From an uncultured Bacteroidales bacterium (lineage in GTDB: Bacteria > Bacteroidota > Bacteroidia > Bacteroidales > UBA932), in the NCBI GenBank assembly GCA_945870315.1, contig CAMBRR010000004.1, positions 1-64,000 on the forward strand: 64,000 nucleotides of DNA, read 5' to 3'. Within the stretch, counting starts at the first letter, position 1, and the number at the start of each line of letters is the position of its first letter. Below, one piece after another: positions 47,420 through 55,655 of the stretch. A program made the position numbers and the translations under genes. The notes beneath the pieces are model-generated. The model ran no database searches. It saw only the letters and a program-made list of their open reading frames with translations, and was not told where the DNA came from.

Positions 47420-50400
47420 TCAGTAGAATATCAACTATTTGCGTTGTAGCCATCGTACTCTCATACAGTGCGATGGCTCAAGTCGTTGATTATGGTACCG
47501 AATACGGGGTACATTCTTTTGAACAGTCGGCTGAAGGATATGTGGCAAGCCGTCACTCCAGAGTCCAAATCTCCAATCTTCACTCGAAACTTGGAAACTC
47601 CAGTCTGGAATTCTCCTGGAACAGGACGGGCGAAAATCTCACCTATAAAGGCCCCATTCCATATCTTTCAAAGAATCCTAATCCGGCAGAAACATCTGTC
47701 TCCACCTTCGTGTTTTGGGTTTATTCCGAAAAGCCCTCTGACGGCAAGATGAGGATATCATTCCTCAAAGAAGGCCGGGAATGCTGCCATTTCGACTATG
47801 GAATGAACTTCACCGGCTGGAGGGGCGCGTGGGTAGCCTTTGACAGGGATATGACAGGAACGCCGGAAGAAGGGATGGATTCATTCGTAATCCACGCTCC
47901 TTCAGGGCAGAAAAAAGGACGCCTGTTCTTTGACTGCGTCATTCCGTCAGCCTTTGAGGATATCCGCCACCACTCCCCTGATTTTCAGGCGCCATATGTG
48001 AATGAAAACACAAAAATACACTGGCTGGTCCTCAACAGGAATTGGAACAAGGTTCTGGATGTGGAGCAGAAAAGCTGCATCAGCGAGACCGACATTGAAG
48101 ATATGTCGGTAATCAGGGAAAGATTCATCAGCCTGATCAGACCGAAGGGCAAGGTTTGGAACTTGGAACAAGTAAGAAAAGTATTCGAGTCATATTCAAT
48201 AGTCCGCAATCCCGACGGGACCCTCCGTGGCAAGCCTATATTTTTCACTCGCTTCGGTGAGACCTTCATAAACCTCGGGATTCGGAATGCCTCTGCCTCC
48301 TTCAAGAAAAACGGTCAGTTGCTCAGGCAGTACAACGACAACCTCCTGGCCATAGCGGAAGCCTGGCTCCGTAGCGATTCGGATGAAGAACGTGCAGAGA
48401 TTGCAGGAATGTATGTTCTTATGACAGAACACCTTCTGGATCAGGGGTTTGAGGCCGGAAGCGGTCTTGGTACCGTTCATCATCTGGGCTATAGTATGAG
48501 GAATTTTTACACCTCGCACGTCATAATGAAAGATGTGCTTTCCAAAGCCGGGATCTCCGAAAAGGTTCAGATGGCTATGGAGTGGTTCAGCGGAGTAGGT
48601 GAAGTCAAGACTGCGCCCGAGGAAGACGGGATGGACATAGATGCATTCAATACATCCCTTATGGGAAGGGTGGCTTCCCTGCTGATGCTGGAGGACGGAC
48701 CATACAAATATGCCTACCTGAAAGCATTGACACGCTGGGTGGAAAACGGATTCAAATATGCCGACGGCACCAAGCCTTGCTTCAAGAAGGATGGTACCAT
48801 CTACCATCACCGCAAATGCTACCCAGCCTATGCTGTGGGTGGTCTGGATGGAGCTGTGAACATAGTATGGATGCTCAGGGGAACTGCCTTTGCAATCTCA
48901 CCGGAGAGTCACGCAATATTGAAGGAGTCGCTGCTTGCAATGAGATTCTACTGCAATCTCAGGTCCTTCCCTCTTGCGATGTCAGGCAGGCATCCCGACG
49001 GAAAGGGTGAACTGAATCCGCGTCATTACCTGATGATGGCCCAATCGGGAACTCCAGATGGCAGGCAGGAAGAGGATAGTGAAATGATGGGGGCATACCT
49101 GAGATTGTGCGGCAAATCCAATGACAGCCGCGCGGAAAAGGCTCCTCAGGGAAGCAGGGCTTTCAACTTCAACTGTTCCCTCTCCCACCGCTACGGAGAA
49201 GCGTTAGTGACAATTGCCGGCCATAGCCGCTATCTTTGGTCTGCAGAGATTTACAAAGGGGCCAACCACTATGGAAGATACCTCACACACGGCAGCATGC
49301 AGATTCTCTCTGGCGGGGAACCCATCGATGGAGAGTCCATCGGCGGAGAACCCGTCATAAGTGCAAAGGGAAGCGGCTTTCAAGTGGATGGATGGGACTG
49401 GTGCCATATCCCAGGAACAACAGCTGCAGAGATTCCGATGGAGAAAATGAAGGCGAATGTCCTCAACGTAGATGAGTTCTCGGGCTATGAAGAAATGCTT
49501 CTGTCAGACGAATTGTTTGCCGGGGCAGTCACCCACAAGGATAGATACGGGCTTTTTGCAATGAAGCTTCATGAGAATGACAAATACAACGGAAGCCTCC
49601 GCGCACGCAAGTCATTTTTCGCATTTGGAGACAGAATCATAGCCCTCGGAAGCAACTTGGAAAACTCACTTGAGGGTTCTGAACTTCATACAACTCTGTT
49701 TCAAAATACAATTACGCCCGACACCCCGACGATGGCAGATGGAGAAACCATCACGTCCATGGACTATTCCGGGACCTTCACTGGCCCTGTGACCGTGCTT
49801 GGCGACCGCTTTGGCAATACCTATTATATAAAGGATGCAAGCGTCCGGCTGTCAAGGGGAATTCAACATTCCCTCCACGAAGAAACAGACGCTCCTACAA
49901 CAGGAACATTCGAAAAGGCATATATCTGCCACGGAGACCTCGTTCAGGACGGAAGATATGAATATATGGTCAGGCTTGCATCTGACAAAGCCCGTAATTA
50001 CAAATCTTTCAATGGTTCTTACAAGGTAATCCGGTGCGACAGGAATGTCCACGAGGTCAAGGATATGGAAAGTTCCGTAACTGGCGCCGCGGTATTCGAG
50101 GAAGGAGCAGTTGATTCCCTCGTGAGGTACAGCACTCCTGCTCTTGTAATGTATTCGATGCAGGGATATGACCTCAACCTCAGCCTTTGCAATCCGGATC
50201 TTGCTCTGTATGAAGGAGATGCAGATGTCGTTATCGGTCCTGACGGAAAAAGCGTTGAAAGAAGCGTATATTCCCGTTCCTGGATTAACAATCCTTGCGG
50301 GAAAACATATGTAAAGATAACTCTGAAAGGTCTATGGGATATTATCGGGGATTCTGATTGTATCATTTCCCTGGAAAAAGACGGCGACACGACCATTGTG

Positions 50401-50457
50401 GTTGAAACCACCGGAGCTATGACCAAAGAGTTGAAACTGACAAGAATATTGATGTAG
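47401..50457 (+). CDS. Second PL8-like lyase (chondroitin/GAG lyase paralog)
   Basis: Same architecture as 43024-45972: N-terminal jelly roll, 'GRHPDGKGELNPRHYL', 'EIYKGANHYGRYLTHGS'; overlaps GH88 stop by 19 nt. Confidence 0.85.
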   Translation: MPCRKIISRISTICVVAIVLSYSAMAQVVDYGTEYGVHSFEQSAEGYVASRHSRVQISNLHSKLGNSSLEFSWNRTGENLTYKGPIPYLSKNPNPAETSVSTFVFWVYSEKPSDGKMRISFLKEGRECCHFDYGMNFTGWRGAWVAFDRDMTGTPEEGMDSFVIHAPSGQKKGRLFFDCVIPSAFEDIRHHSPDFQAPYVNENTKIHWLVLNRNWNKVLDVEQKSCISETDIEDMSVIRERFISLIRPKGKVWNLEQVRKVFESYSIVRNPDGTLRGKPIFFTRFGETFINLGIRNASASFKKNGQLLRQYNDNLLAIAEAWLRSDSDEERAEIAGMYVLMTEHLLDQGFEAGSGLGTVHHLGYSMRNFYTSHVIMKDVLSKAGISEKVQMAMEWFSGVGEVKTAPEEDGMDIDAFNTSLMGRVASLLMLEDGPYKYAYLKALTRWVENGFKYADGTKPCFKKDGTIYHHRKCYPAYAVGGLDGAVNIVWMLRGTAFAISPESHAILKESLLAMRFYCNLRSFPLAMSGRHPDGKGELNPRHYLMMAQSGTPDGRQEEDSEMMGAYLRLCGKSNDSRAEKAPQGSRAFNFNCSLSHRYGEALVTIAGHSRYLWSAEIYKGANHYGRYLTHGSMQILSGGEPIDGESIGGEPVISAKGSGFQVDGWDWCHIPGTTAAEIPMEKMKANVLNVDEFSGYEEMLLSDELFAGAVTHKDRYGLFAMKLHENDKYNGSLRARKSFFAFGDRIIALGSNLENSLEGSELHTTLFQNTITPDTPTMADGETITSMDYSGTFTGPVTVLGDRFGNTYYIKDASVRLSRGIQHSLHEETDAPTTGTFEKAYICHGDLVQDGRYEYMVRLASDKARNYKSFNGSYKVIRCDRNVHEVKDMESSVTGAAVFEEGAVDSLVRYSTPALVMYSMQGYDLNLSLCNPDLALYEGDADVVIGPDGKSVERSVYSRSWINNPCGKTYVKITLKGLWDIIGDSDCIISLEKDGDTTIVVETTGAMTKELKLTRILM
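49315..49359 (+). repeat. Three 15-bp degenerate tandem repeats encoding GEPID-GESIG-GEPVI
   Basis: gggGAAcccATCgat / ggaGAGtccATCggc / ggaGAAcccGTCata in frame. Confidence 0.75.
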
Positions 50458-50473
50458 AATTAATACACTAACT

Positions 50474-53014
50474 ATGAAGCATTTGCGTAATATATTCCCA
50501 ATCACTGCCATTATCCTCGGACTGGTTTCCTGCGCCGATCTGGATTCCCTTGAGAATTCCATTTCCTCTCTGGAAAACAGGGTGAAGGCCCTCGAAGAGA
50601 CCGTCGGTACGATAAATGACAACATCATTGCAATCCAGGCCCTCCTCGGTGAAGAGACAAGAATCGTTGGATTCGAACAGACGGAAGGAGGCTATACCCT
50701 TTCACTGAGCAACGGGACCTCAGTCAATGTAATTTTCGGTGACAAGGTCAGCGGAATCGTTCCGATTGTAGGTATCAGCGAAGACGGTAAATGGATAATG
50801 TCCATTGACGGCGGACAAACATTTACTGAAATTAAAAAAGCCGGTCCTGTCTATGGAGAAGGCGGCATTACCCCTGTTGTTGGAATTGATAAAGATGGTT
50901 ATTGGACAATCAGTTACAATGGTGGTAGCGACTTCAGCCAGATTCTCGGAGAAGACGGAAAACCAATCAGCGCAGTTGACGCAGGCGCAGTTGCTGGCTT
51001 GGTGTCTTTCTTCAAAAATGCAGTTTATGACCAGTCAAATGAGACAATGGTCTTCACCCTGCTGAATGACGAGACCTTCTCCGTTCCGGTAGTGAACAAC
51101 TTCTACCTGAAACTTGAGGCCTACCAGGCGCCCTATTCCGTATGTTTGGACCAGGAGGTCATCTTCAAGGCAACTGTCTCCGATGTTGCAGATGCAGTTA
51201 TCCGTACTCCTGAAGGCTGGTCTGCCACTCTTACCGACGGCAGCCTGACAGTCCACACTCCGGCAACAGGCACAGAAGGAATCTACACTGTGGAAATCAT
51301 CCTGGTTTCAGGCAATGGACTGCTCAAGAGGGTTCCTCTTGAGTTCTCACTTAAGGCTGTCCGATATTCCGATACCTATTGTAAGGAATATAAGGACTAC
51401 CTTGCAGGAAATGAAGCCAACTTGCTTCTTGACTTTTCCTATGCCGGCTACAACCACGGCGAGTCAGCCCCTCTTGAGGCTTCGGCATTCGGCTACACAG
51501 TGTTCAATGTAATGGACTACGGGGCAATCCCAGATGACGGACTTTCCGACAGGGAAGCCTTCCTCAAATGCCTGAAAGCCGCGTTAAGCGTTAACTACAG
51601 TGTAAATAAGAACAATATCATCACCTTCGACAGCAATGACAAAGCCAACGCCATTGTCTATTTCCCTGAAGGTGAATTCATTCTGCATACCGCTGAAGAT
51701 GATGTCCCGCTCGAAGGCAAGAGCCCGAGCCAGACAATACAGATTCGCTCCGGCAACTTCATCCTCAAGGGAGCTGGACGGGACAAGACAACCATAGTGA
51801 TGCAGGCCCCTGCTCAGCCTACCGACCCGTCCATCCTATACAGTTCGCCAGCAATGATTGAACTCAAACACAATAGCGGCCTTTCCGCCCTGACAGCAGT
51901 GACCGCCAATGCAGCCAAGGGGGCATATTCGGTTCAGGTAGCTTCCACCAGCGATCTTAAAGTCGGAGGCTGGGTTTGTCTTTCCACAGTAAACAACGAC
52001 CCGGACTATGTAAAGGCCGAACTCCAGGCCGGCAACCCTACCGCCACAGAGATGGCAAATATGAAAAATATCTCCAATGTAGGAGTACAAGTCTATGATT
52101 ATCATCAGATTAAAGCAATCAGCGGCAACACTGTAACCTTTGTTGAACCGATTATGCACGAAGTTGACCTAAGCTATGAAGTATCTACTGATTCAGGATG
52201 TTACAACTGGCAGATTATGAAATATCCTCACTACGAGAATGTGGGAGTGGAGGATATGACATTCAAGGGGTTCTGCAAAGACAATTTCGTTCACCACGGC
52301 AGCTGGGAGGATGACGGAGCATACAAACCTATCAATATGACGAGAATTGTCAACTCCTGGATGAGAAGAGTTGGATTCGAGAGTGTCAGCGAAGCTTGTT
52401 CCCTTACCAATTGTGCCAATATCTCCGTCTATGACGTGACATTCAGCGGCAAAAGAGGACACTCTGCAATCCGTGCACAGGTTTCCTCAAGAGTATTCAT
52501 CGGAGCAACGGTTGACAAGGCATCCGGTTATCTGATTGACAGCCCAGACACCTATAGGGAAGAAGCCGGGCAGTACCATGCTGTGGGAGTTTCCAAGCAA
52601 AGTATGGGTACCGTCCTGTGGAGAAACACCTGGGGCAACGACAGCTGCTTCGAGTCCCACGCTACCCAACCACGAGCAACATTGATTGACTGCTGCACAG
52701 GCGGTTGGATGAGGTGGCGCCAGGGCGGCGACGAGATTCAGGTCCCTAACCACCTTGCAGATCTGACCATATGGAACTTCGAATCAGTCACTCCATCTTC
52801 AGAAACCTTCATCTGGTGGGATCACAGCAGCAGGTGGTGGAAATTCCTGCCTCCAATCATCGTGGGTTTCCACGGAGAGCCAACATCTTTTGATTTGTCA
52901 CAAGTGGCAGTTGACAGCAACAACGGCGTGATTGTGGCTCCTGAATCCTTGTATGAAGCCCAGTTGAGGGAAAGGCTAGGTTTCGTCCCTTCTTGGTTGA
53001 TATCATTGAAATAA
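50474..53014 (+). CDS. DUF4988 + beta-helix DUF4955-like lipoprotein, candidate PL29 GAG lyase
   Basis: Lipobox 'LGLVSCADL', coiled coil 'LENSISSLENRVKALEETV', beta-helix 'FNVMDYGAIPDDGLSDREAFLKCLKAA', C-terminus 'SLYEAQLRERLGFVPSWL'. Confidence 0.72.
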   Translation: MKHLRNIFPITAIILGLVSCADLDSLENSISSLENRVKALEETVGTINDNIIAIQALLGEETRIVGFEQTEGGYTLSLSNGTSVNVIFGDKVSGIVPIVGISEDGKWIMSIDGGQTFTEIKKAGPVYGEGGITPVVGIDKDGYWTISYNGGSDFSQILGEDGKPISAVDAGAVAGLVSFFKNAVYDQSNETMVFTLLNDETFSVPVVNNFYLKLEAYQAPYSVCLDQEVIFKATVSDVADAVIRTPEGWSATLTDGSLTVHTPATGTEGIYTVEIILVSGNGLLKRVPLEFSLKAVRYSDTYCKEYKDYLAGNEANLLLDFSYAGYNHGESAPLEASAFGYTVFNVMDYGAIPDDGLSDREAFLKCLKAALSVNYSVNKNNIITFDSNDKANAIVYFPEGEFILHTAEDDVPLEGKSPSQTIQIRSGNFILKGAGRDKTTIVMQAPAQPTDPSILYSSPAMIELKHNSGLSALTAVTANAAKGAYSVQVASTSDLKVGGWVCLSTVNNDPDYVKAELQAGNPTATEMANMKNISNVGVQVYDYHQIKAISGNTVTFVEPIMHEVDLSYEVSTDSGCYNWQIMKYPHYENVGVEDMTFKGFCKDNFVHHGSWEDDGAYKPINMTRIVNSWMRRVGFESVSEACSLTNCANISVYDVTFSGKRGHSAIRAQVSSRVFIGATVDKASGYLIDSPDTYREEAGQYHAVGVSKQSMGTVLWRNTWGNDSCFESHATQPRATLIDCCTGGWMRWRQGGDEIQVPNHLADLTIWNFESVTPSSETFIWWDHSSRWWKFLPPIIVGFHGEPTSFDLSQVAVDSNNGVIVAPESLYEAQLRERLGFVPSWLISLK

Positions 53015-53057
53015 AGACATTTACATATATTTCCGAAAATCATTAATTAGCAACACT

Positions 53058-55292
53058 ATGAAAAGAATATCTAAAATCTTCTTCAGCATTGTTTCAGCCC
53101 TTGTATTTGCTATCGGCTGCAGCGAGGTTGACAAACTGTCTGAAAGGGTTGAATCTCTCGAAGGACGAGTAACTGCCCTGGAGACTCTCACCTCAACATT
53201 GAATGACAACATTGTTGCCCTTCAAAAACTCGCTGGTGGAAGCACCATCAACAACGTAGCACTGAAGGATGGAGTCTATACCATTACTTTAAGCAACGGT
53301 GAAACTCTTACTATCAACCAGGGTGCAGTGGGAGTTGCCAACGCCCCTATTATGTCCATCGACAGCAAAGGATATTGGATGGTTGACTATGGCAAGGGTG
53401 CCGAGTACATTCTGGTTGGCGGGGAAAAAGTAAAGGCTGTAGGAAGCAACGGCGTAACTCCTAAATTCAGCGTTGATAAGGAAGGCTATTGGACAGTAAG
53501 TTACGACGGAGGCACCACATATGCCCGCGTTAAGGACGAGGCAGGAAATCCTGTAAAGGCAGTCGTGGACGGCTCTTCCGCACAGGATTCATTCTTCGAT
53601 GACGTCAAATATGAGAACGGGGTTCTGACCATCGTGCCGAAAGGAGGCGAGCCTCTTGTGGTACCAGTCATCTCGTCCTTCCTCTGCGCAGTCAAGGATG
53701 CAGCAGACGTACAGGTATTCTCATACGGCCAGACAAGGACCTACAATGTGGAGCAGAAAGGTGTAGCCTCTGCCATTGTTACCGCTCCTGAGGGCTGGAC
53801 AGCAATACTGACCGACACTCAGCTCTCCATCACAGCCCCAGCTGGAACCAAGGCAACCATTGCCGATTCATCCACCGATGTCAGCATCCTGGCCATTTCT
53901 ACCCAGGGCCTTGCCACAGTTGCCAAGGTGCGCGTAATGGTCGAAGGAGGCACAGTTGTAGTAAATCCTTCTGCTACAGTCACTTTCACTTCAGCTGACG
54001 CAAGTTCCGCAACCTTTGAGGTAAGTGTTTCTGATGTAACAGGATGGAAATACATCTGCCAGGCTGCTTCAGAGCCAGCTCCTTCTGCAGAAACTTTGGC
54101 AGCAAGCGGCACCGAAAGCACTACTGGTACAGTTGTAGTTGAAGGCCTTGCCGCAGAAACTGAATACGTTCTCTATGTACTTCCATACAACGGCGAAACT
54201 CTCGGAGCCATTGCTTCCGCTACCGGCAAGACTACCGCAGCCACTGTTGTTGACTATCCTGGACTTTATGGCAAATATATGAAGGGAGAAGACGTTGTCA
54301 TCTGCGGAGTCCCCATCAACAAGACCACCCATCCTGATGCCAACTACATCAGTGCGGAGAGTGAAGACAAGACCATCAAGGCAGGCGTAAACTTTGTCGC
54401 TCCAGATGCAAATGCGCTCTTCTCTACTGTAGAGTTGCCGATGCCTCTGTATGTAGCTGGAAACACCGAAGGGACTAGAAGCCCTATCAAGACCGATGGC
54501 CAGATTAAACTTGCTTCTGCTACTGACACTCAGAACACTTTTGCAATGGAGAACGTTGATTTGACTGCGGAGAATATCACAACTAACTATTTGATTGCCA
54601 ATTGGTATGACTTTGCCATTGAGAAGATTTCTATTGCGAACTGTGGCATTACCCTTCCGGACAACAAAAGTCTCATATATGTGAATAAGGACAGACCGGT
54701 GAATGCATTCTCAATGACTGATTCGGATGTCAAAGTATCACAGACCGATGCCAGCAAGAATATCAATATGATTCAGACTACTGAAACATACACAATGACC
54801 GAGGTCAACTTCACCAACAACGTCTTCTGGTCTCCTGCTGATGTGAAAGGCTTCAATCTCCTTCTCAATAGGAAGGTAACTGCAGCCAACCTCACAGTCA
54901 GCCACAATACCCTTGTAAATCTCTACCCCGCAGCATCATATGCATTCTGCCAGGTTAATGATATGACTGCCGGTAACATCTCCAACAATTTGTTCTACCT
55001 TGTCAACTACACAGCATCTGCAAATGATACTTATACGGGAATTGTCAGGGAAATGGATGGTGCTTGTCCAGATGAATTGTATGAAACATTCGTGAAGAAC
55101 TATGCGATCTACGGTGACAGCGTTCCTACAAAGAAGATGAAGGTTGGACAGAACTCTAACATTGGTCAGATTTTCAACAAGAAGAAGGTTGACTCTGCTG
55201 AAATATTTGATTATGAAGACGGTTCTGCAAACTTCGACCTTGTAAACGGCATCTTCAAACCAAAGAACGCCTCCTACGGCGCTCAGCGCTAA
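53058..55292 (+). CDS. DUF4988-containing surface lipoprotein with Fn3-like domain and C-terminal beta-helix (DUF4957/DUF5123-like); putative surface glycan-binding protein
   Basis: Lipobox 'VFAIGCSEV', coiled coil 'LSERVESLEGRVTALETL', Fn3-like region, C-terminal repeat strands. Confidence 0.65.
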   Translation: MKRISKIFFSIVSALVFAIGCSEVDKLSERVESLEGRVTALETLTSTLNDNIVALQKLAGGSTINNVALKDGVYTITLSNGETLTINQGAVGVANAPIMSIDSKGYWMVDYGKGAEYILVGGEKVKAVGSNGVTPKFSVDKEGYWTVSYDGGTTYARVKDEAGNPVKAVVDGSSAQDSFFDDVKYENGVLTIVPKGGEPLVVPVISSFLCAVKDAADVQVFSYGQTRTYNVEQKGVASAIVTAPEGWTAILTDTQLSITAPAGTKATIADSSTDVSILAISTQGLATVAKVRVMVEGGTVVVNPSATVTFTSADASSATFEVSVSDVTGWKYICQAASEPAPSAETLAASGTESTTGTVVVEGLAAETEYVLYVLPYNGETLGAIASATGKTTAATVVDYPGLYGKYMKGEDVVICGVPINKTTHPDANYISAESEDKTIKAGVNFVAPDANALFSTVELPMPLYVAGNTEGTRSPIKTDGQIKLASATDTQNTFAMENVDLTAENITTNYLIANWYDFAIEKISIANCGITLPDNKSLIYVNKDRPVNAFSMTDSDVKVSQTDASKNINMIQTTETYTMTEVNFTNNVFWSPADVKGFNLLLNRKVTAANLTVSHNTLVNLYPAASYAFCQVNDMTAGNISNNLFYLVNYTASANDTYTGIVREMDGACPDELYETFVKNYAIYGDSVPTKKMKVGQNSNIGQIFNKKKVDSAEIFDYEDGSANFDLVNGIFKPKNASYGAQR

Positions 55293-55343
55293 TTCTAACA
55301 CAAATATGTCAATGATAATCTAAGATTCATTTGAACGACTAAA

Positions 55344-55380
55344 GAAAAGGGTTGACTCAATTGGTGAGCCAACCCTTTTC
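55344..55380 (+). terminator. Terminator hairpin after GAG-PUL plus-strand operon
   Basis: GAAAAGGGTTG-A-CTCA-attgg-TGAG-C-CAACCCTTTTC. Confidence 0.85.
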
Positions 55381-55426
55381 GTATTGCCGCTAAACATCGT
55401 TAAAAAGTAAGCGAAGATATATAAGC

Positions 55427-55572
55427 ACTTCGTCGGATGCTTACAAAGTAACAGTCAATGGCAGCAAGTGACGGTCAGTGACGCGTCACTAGACGAAAGT
55501 GGCAGCAACCTATCAAAAATTGCTGCCACTTCATTGTTATTGGGTGTCACACGTACTTCATCGGATGCTTAC
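55427..55572. repeat. 18-bp direct repeat ACTTCrTCGGATGCTTAC x2, 128 bp apart
   Basis: 55427-55444 and 55555-55572, 17/18 identical. Confidence 0.9.
55497..55531. other. 12-bp perfect inverted repeat AAGTGGCAGCAA/TTGCTGCCACTT
   Basis: Arms 55497-55508 and 55520-55531. Confidence 0.85.
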
Positions 55573-55591
55573 CCGCACATTAATCGGCATC

Positions 55592-55629
55592 AAAAAGGGT
55601 GGCCCCAAATTTTGACGAAGAGACCACCC
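55592..55629 (-). terminator. Terminator of fimbrillin/beta-helix gene (minus strand)
   Basis: Minus strand GGGTGGTCTC...CCACCCTTTTT. Confidence 0.7.
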
Positions 55630-55655
55630 AAATTAAATAAACCAACTTCAATGGG

